30,349 nt of DNA from Actinomycetota bacterium (GTDB lineage Bacteria > Actinomycetota > Actinomycetes > S36-B12 > UBA10799): positions 1 to 30,349 of the forward strand of contig JACJWR010000005.1 in the NCBI GenBank assembly GCA_020637055.1. The letters run 5' to 3'. Of the stretch, positions 25,101-30,349 are shown in pieces. Below the pieces are notes generated by a model that had not been told where the DNA came from, did no database searches, and saw only the letters and a program-made list of their open reading frames with translations. The position numbers and the translations under genes were made by a program. How positions within the stretch are numbered: the stretch's first letter is position 1; every line of letters starts with the position of its first letter.

Positions 25101-25833
25101 GACGTCACAACGGGCCGACTCGCCCGCCACCCAGTACTCCGACCTCCCCGCCCAGGGCTCCGAACTCCCCGCCCAGGGCTCCGAACTCCCCGCACAGGGC
25201 TCCGGTCACACTCCGGAGTTGTCGGCGATTCCGGAACAGTCCGGCCGAAGTTCCCGTGCCACCCGGGACGGCCGCCCCCTCGGCCGGGCCGTGCACGGCA
25301 CCCTCGATGTGCTGCTCGACCCGTTCGGACCCAGTTCCGGCCGCGCCGACGAAGCGATCAGCGTCGAAGCGGTCGACGAGTCCGCGGCGCGACTCGCCGC
25401 CGAGGAAGGCATCCCGGCCCGGTCGGCGGAAGTCGCAACCCTGGCGCGCCACGCGCTCGCCTCGCATTTGGTGGATCGGGCTCTGAAGTCGGCCAGACGC
25501 TGGACCGAACTGTACGTCGCCGCCCCGGTGGCTCCCGACGCATTGGACCCGAGAAACGCCATCACCCTCAACCCCGGCGAGGCCATCACCATGGTCGAGG
25601 GCTACGCCGACCTCGTCTTCCTCACCCCGGAGACCGACGGCGAACCCGGACATCTGGTGCTGGTGGACTACAAGACCGACGCGGACCTCACCAGGGCGAT
25701 GGACCACTACCGCGCACAACTGGCCGGCTACCGATCCCTGCTGGAGCAGTCCACCGGTCTGACCGTGCGCGAAGTGTGGCTGCTACACCTGACCGACCGT
25801 GGCGCCGTGGAGATTCCGCTCCACGAGAGCTAG
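22132..25833 (+). CDS. AddA-like UvrD/RecB helicase-nuclease
   Basis: This 1,233-residue superfamily 1 helicase has a C-terminal nuclease. Motifs in order: Walker A EAGAGTGKTSS (about residue 27), ITFTEKAGGELR, DEFQDTDPVQWE (about 383), VGDPKQAIYSFRGAD (about 420), SVNFRT, IMTIHAAKGLEFPIVVLSGM (about 813), YVACTRARDHLVVS. The RecB-like nuclease follows: GRAVHGTLDVLL, VEGYADLVF and VLVDYKTDADL (about 1179). The start is the ATG in the ATGA overlap with the AddB-like stop, not the longer frame that would re-read addB. With the AddB-like partner it should form an ATP-driven enzyme that unwinds and degrades DNA from double-strand ends for recombination, and may also degrade linear invading DNA. 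A short tandem peptide repeat interrupts it near residue 1005. Confidence 0.93.
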   Translation: MNPRMPADQPQRDRIKDDLTNSMFVEAGAGTGKTSSLVDRIVAMLRGRPGTPPVPIRNIAAITFTEKAGGELRSRIHSELTKVVNSKDPELTERLTPELRAVDTAEIGTIHSFCLSILREHCLAAGLPIGFTVADEAESAEGKRTRWRAVHDACERDLSPAARGTLAEAGIRLIDLRKLVETLDTRRSQLAAVQVDWEFRVDVRELLATVAGDFAAWIAGRLAACTNPDDKLAIHLRDNARRLARRLSDVAAMPEESGATAALGMLRHWTAARGAQDPSVWEKVFKPGNVGAGKAWEPTGPKPVRDALKDFQPRIVTALRTPVENAIREALRIADGELQHQAAARRRSGLLEYDDLLVEVRDLILRDADVRRSLHERYRVVLVDEFQDTDPVQWEIVRLITSDPADPNGEPLPGRLVVVGDPKQAIYSFRGADITTYLEARTRFDGSVEGTTARFGSTTPTNSAEGPTEVGERVELSVNFRTVRPVIDWINAVFTDAMSTDPDDPRSPFQAPYVSLIPHHAPPTDASTGPAVVVLTSPAAPADSAAEPGPQSAAVSAEPTLQPPDTRLPAGISDAERESTLVADTIRRAVADGWRITEPAADRSRAYTGNASFRDVAILLPTRTSLDTLLTGLDDAGVPYRSGDASLVYERPMVAGMIAAVGAIADSGAELDIWQALKSPLFGCSDDDLLAHRNSGGRWRLGSRADATPTDRVAAALRLLATIRDARPSPAPSDVLGALAEQCRVFETLTISPRGDFDADCVRMVIDHAAEWESNGGAGLEAYLAWVDAVQGDSSRVRLPEPDDRGDDAVQIMTIHAAKGLEFPIVVLSGMTSQRMSTVPDVGIDSDRHLQFRAKGLAAPVGLGPSESAGYTAWKADDYQPRQDAELLRLLYVACTRARDHLVVSLVGDPAGTRDTRARALRDAALAHSPDATVVSEPTMPAAGVPDGRLDALPGQAPPPLPHDWAARVAAVRLRSALPSVASPSSSSVTTSQRADSPATQYSDLPAQGSELPAQGSELPAQGSGHTPELSAIPEQSGRSSRATRDGRPLGRAVHGTLDVLLDPFGPSSGRADEAISVEAVDESAARLAAEEGIPARSAEVATLARHALASHLVDRALKSARRWTELYVAAPVAPDALDPRNAITLNPGEAITMVEGYADLVFLTPETDGEPGHLVLVDYKTDADLTRAMDHYRAQLAGYRSLLEQSTGLTVREVWLLHLTDRGAVEIPLHES
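25141..25203 (+). repeat. In-frame 21-bp tandem repeat, three units, within the AddA-like gene
   Basis: Three 21-bp units (gaactccccgcccagggctcc, with one or two changes in units 1 and 3) at 25141-25161, 25162-25182 and 25183-25203 encode repeated LPAQGSE. They sit in a Ser/Pro/Gln-rich linker between the helicase core and the nuclease domain. Unit number can change by slippage without breaking the frame, so linker length may vary among strains. Confidence 0.9.
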
Positions 25834-26327
25834 CCACTCGCCGGCAGCAGTGCCTCGATGTCCTCGGCCAAATCCGCAGGGTCGGTCTTGGGTGCGTAGC
25901 GCTTCACAGTCTCCCCATCGGGGGCCACCAAGAACTTGGTGAAGTTCCACTTGATCGCCGAGCCGAGCATGCCGCCGGCACGAGACTTGCAGAAGACGAA
26001 CACCGGATCGGTGTCCGCACCGTTGACATCGATCTTGGTGGAGAGCGGGAAGGTCACCCCATAGTTCAACGAGCAGAACTGTGCGATGTCCTCGTCCGAA
26101 CCCGGCTCCTGGTGGGCGAACTGGTCACAGGGGAAGCCCAGTACCACCAGACCCCGATCCGCATACTTCTCGTACAGTTCCTGCAACCCCTGGTACTGCG
26201 GGGTGAATCCGCACTTGCTGGCGGTGTTGACGATCAGCACCGGCCGACCGGCGTACTCGGCGAGCGGCACCTCCTCGCCTCGATTGTCGGTGAAGGAGAG
26301 GTCATACAGGCTCGTCGCTGTGGTCAT
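25830..26327 (-). CDS. Glutathione peroxidase-family (thioredoxin-type) peroxidase
   Basis: This 165-residue enzyme has NTASKCGFTPQYQGL with peroxidatic Cys39, GFPCDQFAHQEPG with Gln69, and KWNFTKFLV with Trp127 and Asn128, completing the catalytic tetrad. Cys85 in AQFCSLNYGVTFP matches the resolving cysteine of thioredoxin-dependent members, so reduction by thioredoxin rather than glutathione is likely, fitting a GC-rich actinobacterium. A Cys replaces the selenocysteine of animal enzymes. The usual PCNQF is PCDQF here. The ATG at 26327 begins the conserved MTTATSLYDLSF; a GGGAG is very close in front. The stop codon lies inside the same CTAG that ends the AddA-like gene on the other strand. 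Confidence 0.95.
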   Translation of the reverse strand: MTTATSLYDLSFTDNRGEEVPLAEYAGRPVLIVNTASKCGFTPQYQGLQELYEKYADRGLVVLGFPCDQFAHQEPGSDEDIAQFCSLNYGVTFPLSTKIDVNGADTDPVFVFCKSRAGGMLGSAIKWNFTKFLVAPDGETVKRYAPKTDPADLAEDIEALLPASG

Positions 26328-26444
26328 GCTCCCAGTGTGCGGCCACCCGAGGCGCTGCGCACCCGCACCCACCACCGCAACCAGCACTCCCACCTTGGGG
26401 CGCACCTCCGTCGCGGCCCGGGTGAGGTCCCCTAGCGTGGAGCC

Positions 26445-27572
26445 ATGTCCCGACCCCCCGACCCGGCCGAGCCTGCCGAGCCTGCCGACCCGGCTGAGCC
26501 TGCCGAGGATGCCGCCGCCGGACCCCGCGAAGATGCCGCCCCTTCCGCGACCGCCTCCCGGCGGCGCCTCGCGGTGCGGCTGGCCCGCTGGGCGCTACTG
26601 CTCGCCTCGGTGGTGGTGTTGTGGCTGATCTTCCGCGACGTCGACTGGTCGTCGGTGGGATCGGCCCTGGCCAAACTGACCTGGTCGGCGGCCGCCGTCC
26701 TTGTCGCCTTGACCGTCCTACGCCAATTCCTCGCCGCCGCCCCCCTTTCGGTCTTCATTCCGGGGCTCAGCCGCTGGCGGGCCCTGCGCAACGACACCGC
26801 CGCCGCAGTCGTGGCGACGGTCGCGCCACCGCCGTCGGATATCGCGATCCGGCTGGCGATGTTCCGCTCGTGGGGCACCGACCTGGTGCAGGCCACCTCG
26901 GGCGTCTCCCTCACCACGCTGCTGTTCTACGTGGTTCGACTCGCCGCGCCCGGCATCGGGCTGCTACTCCTCCTCGCCACCACTCGAACCGATGCCTCCA
27001 CCGCCGCGGTGGCGGCGATCAGCGTGCTGGCTGCCGCCCTGCTCGTGGGCGCCATCGCGCTTGTGGGCAGATCCGAACGCGGCGCCACCTGGGTGGGCCG
27101 CGGCGCCGGTCGGGTTGCCTCCCGGGTTCGCCCGGGCAGCGTCACGGCCGAATCGTGGGAAGCCGCCGCACGGCGCTTCCGGATCGTGCTCAACCGGCAA
27201 CTGTCCTCCGGCTGGCTTCCCGCAACCGGCTACCTGGTGGCGATGATGGCTGCCGAATCGGCGCTCCTGGCAGCCGCCATTGCGTTCGCCGGCGTCCCGA
27301 CCGACGTCCTCAGCGTTTTCCTCGTGGCCGGTGCCCTGCTGCTGACCTATCCGCTCACGATGCTGCCGATGATGGGCCTGGGCATCATGGATCTGGCCAT
27401 CTACACAATCCTGGTACGCGACGCCGGCGCACAGTGGGGATCGGCCATCGTGGCGGGACTGGTCATCTGGCGGCTGGCGACGATGGCGGTGCCACTCGTG
27501 ATGGGCCTTGTCTTCCTGGCGACCCACTCGTCGAGGTCGTCCGCCGCCCGCCTTCGGGACCCAGCAACTTGA
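26445..27572 (+). CDS. YbhN/LPG-synthase-type integral membrane protein (UPF0104)
   Basis: This 375-residue polytopic protein has an N-terminal acidic, low-complexity tail (PAEPAEPADPAEPAED, encoded by 9-bp gagcctgcc-like repeats at about 26463-26510). Hydrophobic helices follow: WALLLASVVVLWLIF with DVDWSSVGSALAKL, then LFYVVRLAAPGIGLLLLL, VAAISVLAAALLVGAIALVG, GYLVAMMAAESALLAAAIAF and LVAGALLLTYPLTMLPMMGLGIMD. The pattern matches the lysylphosphatidylglycerol-synthase transmembrane/AglD-YbhN family, which handles lipid-linked substrates in several pathways. No soluble aminoacyl-transferase domain is fused, so it is not MprF. Its substrate is unknown. The C-terminal 110 bases overlap the convergent carotenoid gene. 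Confidence 0.85.
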   Translation: MSRPPDPAEPAEPADPAEPAEDAAAGPREDAAPSATASRRRLAVRLARWALLLASVVVLWLIFRDVDWSSVGSALAKLTWSAAAVLVALTVLRQFLAAAPLSVFIPGLSRWRALRNDTAAAVVATVAPPPSDIAIRLAMFRSWGTDLVQATSGVSLTTLLFYVVRLAAPGIGLLLLLATTRTDASTAAVAAISVLAAALLVGAIALVGRSERGATWVGRGAGRVASRVRPGSVTAESWEAAARRFRIVLNRQLSSGWLPATGYLVAMMAAESALLAAAIAFAGVPTDVLSVFLVAGALLLTYPLTMLPMMGLGIMDLAIYTILVRDAGAQWGSAIVAGLVIWRLATMAVPLVMGLVFLATHSSRSSAARLRDPAT

Positions 27573-28482
27573 GCACGCCGAGCACGAACACCGGCCCCAT
27601 CGCCAAGGTGCCGATCACGATGACGCCGGTGAGTCCGGGGTCGAACCAGGACATCGCGATCAAGCCGCCGAGAATCGTCAGGTACAGGTAGCCGTAGACC
27701 AGCAGCGGCACCGCTCGGGTGCGCCGGTCTCCCGGGCGGTCCCCACCGGGGAAGATCACGGCGTACACCGCAACGATCACCAACGGAACCATGGTCCACC
27801 CGACGAAGTTCATCACTGGGATGCCGTCGCCACCCTGCCAGGACTCCAGACTCGGCAGATACGGCCCGCCCTCGATCCACCACCACCAGGCATCGGCACC
27901 GAGCACCTCCCGCCACACGCCGGACACCGCCAGCGGATCGACCATGAGGTCGAATCCGGCCGCGATGAAGCCGGTCGCCAGACCCACGAGCAACGCCCGT
28001 GCGACGCGTCGGATGCCTGTCGCGGGTCCGGACGCAACATCGTCGGTCAACCAGATGACCAGCGAATATCCGCAGTACACGATGGTGCCCCAGGTGAAGA
28101 TGATGAGGATCGGGACGCCCAGCAAGCGTGGGCCGAGCGCACCTGTGTAGTGGTACTCACCGAAGATCAGCCCGTAGTTGTCGCCCAACGCCTCCGCCAC
28201 GAAAGCGAGCGATGCGGCAAGGCCGAAGAACGTGACGGTTCGGAGCGCGCCGCGCACCGCAGCGCTGTGCCAGACGCAGATGGCGTAGAGCGCGCCGGCG
28301 CCGAAACCCGCCAGGCGCATTTGCAGACCCGCGTCACGGGTGGCGATGGTGTAGATCAACAGCGCGAGCACGATCGCGTAGAACACCGCGATGACGACGA
28401 GCATGGCCGTGCTCGAACGCCGGGAGACCCCTGCGGGCTCGCGAACTGCCGGTGCCTGGTTCGGCGCCACATCTGTCGACAT
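27463..28482 (-). CDS. CruF-like carotenoid biosynthesis (hydratase) membrane protein
   Basis: This 339-residue protein has about seven hydrophobic segments. Diagnostic stretches are EALGDNYGLIFGEYHYTGALG (the conserved E...G...FG.Y.Y of the family), GVPILIIFTWGTIVYCGY, GFDLMVDPLAVSGVW and WWWWIEGGPY...IPVMNFVGW. These match the CruF/carotenoid 1,2-hydratase-type membrane family (bisanhydrobacterioruberin hydratase relatives). Members add water across the terminal double bond of acyclic carotenoids. The ATG at 28482 has GGAGG at good distance. No other carotenoid gene is in the window. The Ser/Pro/Arg-rich last 35 residues lie mainly in the convergent overlap with the YbhN-like gene and are probably an overprinted tail. 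Confidence 0.85.
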   Translation of the reverse strand: MSTDVAPNQAPAVREPAGVSRRSSTAMLVVIAVFYAIVLALLIYTIATRDAGLQMRLAGFGAGALYAICVWHSAAVRGALRTVTFFGLAASLAFVAEALGDNYGLIFGEYHYTGALGPRLLGVPILIIFTWGTIVYCGYSLVIWLTDDVASGPATGIRRVARALLVGLATGFIAAGFDLMVDPLAVSGVWREVLGADAWWWWIEGGPYLPSLESWQGGDGIPVMNFVGWTMVPLVIVAVYAVIFPGGDRPGDRRTRAVPLLVYGYLYLTILGGLIAMSWFDPGLTGVIVIGTLAMGPVFVLGVLKLLGPEGGRRTTSTSGSPGRQGPSRVAPPSSPAAR

Positions 28483-28503
28483 GGGCCACCTCCACTTTCC
28501 ACC

Positions 28504-29148
28504 CTACTCTCGGCTGGCGGCCAGACGGTCCAGGATGAGATCGACCACGAACTGGAAGTCATCGATGGGAGGCTCGTGCGTCAGGTGCGACTGGAGGTGG
28601 TCGCGCAGGTGTGGGAATTGCGCCGGGGACAGTCCGGCGCGGAATTGTTCCACCATCTCATCGGGATCTCCCTCGACCACGAACGACTGCTCCTGCAACG
28701 CGTAGCCGAGCACGTGGTTGAGCAACGCGTGGTAGGCCAGGTGGGCGAGCTCGGGATCGACCCCCGAATCGGCCAAGGCCGCGAGTTGGGCCTCCATCAG
28801 GCGGATCCGATTGGGTCCGGCGATGCGACTGAACCACAAGCCCACCGCCCACGGGTGGCGCACCAGGGCGGTTCGCATCCCGGTCGCCGTCTGCCACAGC
28901 GCCTCCCGCCACCCAATGCCTTCAGCGGGGAGTTCGATCTCTTCGGCGACCAGTTCGACCATGCCATCGAGCAGGTCGTCCTTGTTCGCGACGTAGTGGT
29001 ATAGCGACATCACCTCGTATCCCACCTCGCCGGCGAGCCGACGCATGCTGAGCGCCGCGATGCCCTCCCGATCGGCCAGCGCCACGCCAGCACGCAACAC
29101 CCGATCACGACTCAACGGCTGCCGCTGTGCGGACTGCTTCGAAGCCAT
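28504..29148 (-). CDS. TetR-family transcriptional regulator
   Basis: This 214-residue repressor-type protein has a helix-turn-helix at residues about 15-60: LSRDRVLRAGVALADREG, MRRLAGEVGYEVMSLYHYV, ANKDDLLDGMVE. The C-terminal helical domain (ATGMRTALVRHPWAVGLW, HLAYHALLNHVLGYALQEQ) resembles the TetR_C type. The ATG at 29148 has one of the best ribosome sites in the window, GGAGGTGAT. It is divergent from the oxidoreductase gene across 86 bases that hold two related palindromes, its likely operators, so it probably represses itself and that gene until a ligand, perhaps a quinone or other electrophile, is bound. The effector is not deducible. Confidence 0.92.
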   Translation of the reverse strand: MASKQSAQRQPLSRDRVLRAGVALADREGIAALSMRRLAGEVGYEVMSLYHYVANKDDLLDGMVELVAEEIELPAEGIGWREALWQTATGMRTALVRHPWAVGLWFSRIAGPNRIRLMEAQLAALADSGVDPELAHLAYHALLNHVLGYALQEQSFVVEGDPDEMVEQFRAGLSPAQFPHLRDHLQSHLTHEPPIDDFQFVVDLILDRLAASRE

Positions 29149-29163
29149 ACCGATCACCTCCAG

Positions 29164-29218
29164 TTGACGGCTCGTACAGTGTACGCCTATCGTGGTGGGC
29201 ATACACGTACACCGTACG
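29164..29218. promoter_or_regulatory. Paired operators and promoter between tetR-like and oxidoreductase genes
   Basis: Palindrome 1, cgtacagtgtacg at 29173-29185, is symmetric apart from its centre base. Palindrome 2, cgtacaccgtacg at 29206-29218, is the same with changes on one side. Centres are 33 bp apart, about three DNA turns, so two dimers would face the same side. A plus-strand promoter TTGACG (29164-29169), 18 bases, TATCGT (29188-29193) has palindrome 1 exactly between its hexamers. TetR-family dimers bind such sites, so both divergent genes are likely controlled here. Confidence 0.72.
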
Positions 29219-29234
29219 ACATCGGAGGCGCGAC

Positions 29235-30206
29235 ATGTTGGTCATCGAACAGCGGGGCTACGGCGACCCGCGCGACGTCCTCCATCCGAACGACCACCCG
29301 ATTCCCCCCGTGGCGGACGACGAGTTGCTGGTACGCAACCACGCCAGCTCGGCCAACGCCGCCGACTGGCGTCTGGTGTGCGGCGAACCGCTGGCCCTGC
29401 GCCCGGCGTTGGGCGGGTTGCGTGGCCCTCGCCGGGTGGCCGGCTCTGACTTCGCCGGGGTGGTGGAGCAGGTCGGAGCCCAGGTCACCGGGTTCACTCC
29501 CGGCGACAGGGTGTACGGCAACGCACCCGGCGCCTTCGCCGAGTACGTTGCGGCTCCGGCCGCACGAACGGCACACATGCCGAATTCGACCACGTTCGCC
29601 CAAGCCGGAGCAGTCCCCCTGGCCGGCATCGCAGCGCTACAGGGTCTGCGATCCGGCGCGGTCACCGCTGGCCAACAGGTGATGATCCTGGGCGCTTCCG
29701 GCGGTGTGGGGAGTTTCGCGGTGCAAATCGCCAGGCACGCGGGGGCGGAGGTGACGGGGGTATGCAGTACCGGCGCACTCGACCATGTGCGACGCCTCGG
29801 CGCCGCCCACCTGATCGACTACACCGTGGAGGATCCCACTGAAGGTCCGGCACGCTACGACCTCATCCTTCAACTCGGCGGCCGCTACCCGGTGCGGCAA
29901 CTGCGCCGACGGCTCCAGCCGCGGGGTGTGCTGGTGCAGTCCATGGGCGACGGTGGCCGTTGGTTCGGCCCGCTCGGCGCCATGACCCGAGCCGCGGTGG
30001 TCAACCTCGTGGTGAAGCAGCGGCTCACGGCGTTGGTGGCCAAGGAATCCGCAGCCGATCTGGAGGAATTGAGTGGGCTCCTCGACTCCGGTGCCGTCCG
30101 GCCGGTCATCGACTCCGAAGTGTCGCTGACACAAGCCGCCGATGCGTTGGAACGGGTGCGCCACGGCCACCCTCGGGGAAAGGTCGTGGTGTCAATCACC
30201 GAATGA
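29235..30206 (+). CDS. NAD(P)-dependent MDR-family oxidoreductase (zinc-independent)
   Basis: This 323-residue enzyme belongs to the medium-chain dehydrogenase/reductase superfamily, quinone oxidoreductase-like branch. The N-terminal GroES-like domain shows ELLVRNHASSANAADWRL and VAGSDFAGVVEQVG, then FTPGDRVYG. The nucleotide-binding domain shows VMILGASGGVGSFAVQIARHAG (GxGxxG-like AxxGGVG), GAAHLIDYT and a C-terminal DSEVSLTQAADALERVRHGHPRGKVVV. No zinc-ligand cysteines are present. It should reduce quinones or unsaturated carbonyls with NADPH. The ATG at 29235 has GGAGG six bases upstream. It is controlled in all likelihood by the divergent TetR-type regulator. Confidence 0.93.
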   Translation: MLVIEQRGYGDPRDVLHPNDHPIPPVADDELLVRNHASSANAADWRLVCGEPLALRPALGGLRGPRRVAGSDFAGVVEQVGAQVTGFTPGDRVYGNAPGAFAEYVAAPAARTAHMPNSTTFAQAGAVPLAGIAALQGLRSGAVTAGQQVMILGASGGVGSFAVQIARHAGAEVTGVCSTGALDHVRRLGAAHLIDYTVEDPTEGPARYDLILQLGGRYPVRQLRRRLQPRGVLVQSMGDGGRWFGPLGAMTRAAVVNLVVKQRLTALVAKESAADLEELSGLLDSGAVRPVIDSEVSLTQAADALERVRHGHPRGKVVVSITE

Positions 30207-30282
30207 CGCCGGCCCCTCCCCGCCGGCTGCTGGCTCCCCCGCCGCCACCTGCCGGCTCCTCCGTCGAGCGGACGGCTCCCCC

Positions 30283-30349
30283 GCCGAGCGGACGGGTTCG
30301 TCGCGCTAGGGAGGTCGCATCGTTCCCCTAGCGCGACGAACCCGTGCGC
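30283..30349. repeat. Mosaic palindromic element, copy 4 (perfect hairpin)
   Basis: The arm acgggttcgtcgcgctaggg at 30292-30311 is matched exactly in reverse complement at 30326-30345, a 20-bp perfect stem with a 14-base loop (aggtcgcatcgttc). It starts with gagcggacggg, as the ends of copy 2 do. It lies downstream of the oxidoreductase gene and reaches almost to the window edge. An incomplete partner gagcggacggctc is at about 30265-30277. There is no T-tract, but the stem alone could stabilise or stop transcripts. Confidence 0.93.

Noticed and set aside
30292..30345. Ordinary rho-independent terminator after the oxidoreductase gene
   Set aside because: There is a strong stem but no T-tract, and the same arm family occurs in divergent spacers, so a general element is a better description.

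Overview
The window is GC-rich DNA with very strong third-position G/C bias and GTG/TTG starts alongside ATG. Together with the gene content (delta-60/FN3 secreted protein with actinobacterial-type C-terminal modules, vWA proteins, AddAB-like nuclease-helicase, CruF-like carotenoid protein) this points to a chromosomal segment of an actinomycete-type bacterium (Actinomycetota). I cannot name the genus from sequence alone. No rRNA, tRNA, CRISPR array, insertion sequence or phage gene was seen.

Layout. 1-91: start of a minus-strand gene that runs off the left edge. About 100-578: decayed HNH endonuclease remnant. 603-3728: large minus-strand PLD-nuclease/SF2 helicase/DUF3427 protein, possibly anti-phage. 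3826-3998: repeat-rich spacer. 4093-4637: Phd/RelE toxin-antitoxin pair. 4743-5624 (-): alpha/beta hydrolase. 5903-8482 (+): secreted 859-residue delta-60/FN3 surface protein bracketed by ~123-bp direct repeats. 8658-9378 (-): VapBC-like pair with a clear operator. 9437-9757 (-): acylphosphatase. 9786-12381 (-): secreted substrate-binding/vWA protein plus a small coiled-coil membrane protein. 12511-17478 (-): sbcD-sbcC. 17727-25833 (+): vWA protein, AddB-like nuclease and AddA-like helicase-nuclease, translationally coupled. 25830-26327 (-): glutathione peroxidase. 26445-27572 (+): YbhN/LPG-synthase-type membrane protein. 27463-28482 (-): CruF-like carotenoid protein. 28504-29148 (-) and 29235-30206 (+): TetR regulator divergent from an MDR-family oxidoreductase, sharing an operator-promoter region. 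30292-30345: a perfect 20-bp-arm palindrome.

The functional core is a DNA-end-processing island: SbcCD (hairpin and end nuclease) back to back with an AddAB-type nuclease-helicase whose operon begins with a MIDAS-bearing vWA protein. The PLD/helicase/DUF3427 protein, the HNH remnant and two toxin-antitoxin pairs give the left third an accessory or defence flavour. The right third is metabolic (peroxide reduction, membrane lipid/isoprenoid functions, redox enzyme).

The most unusual feature is a family of mosaic palindromic intergenic elements built from a shared arm (acgggttcgtcgcact and its complement). Four copies are spread through the window, two of them in direct orientation around the secreted protein gene.
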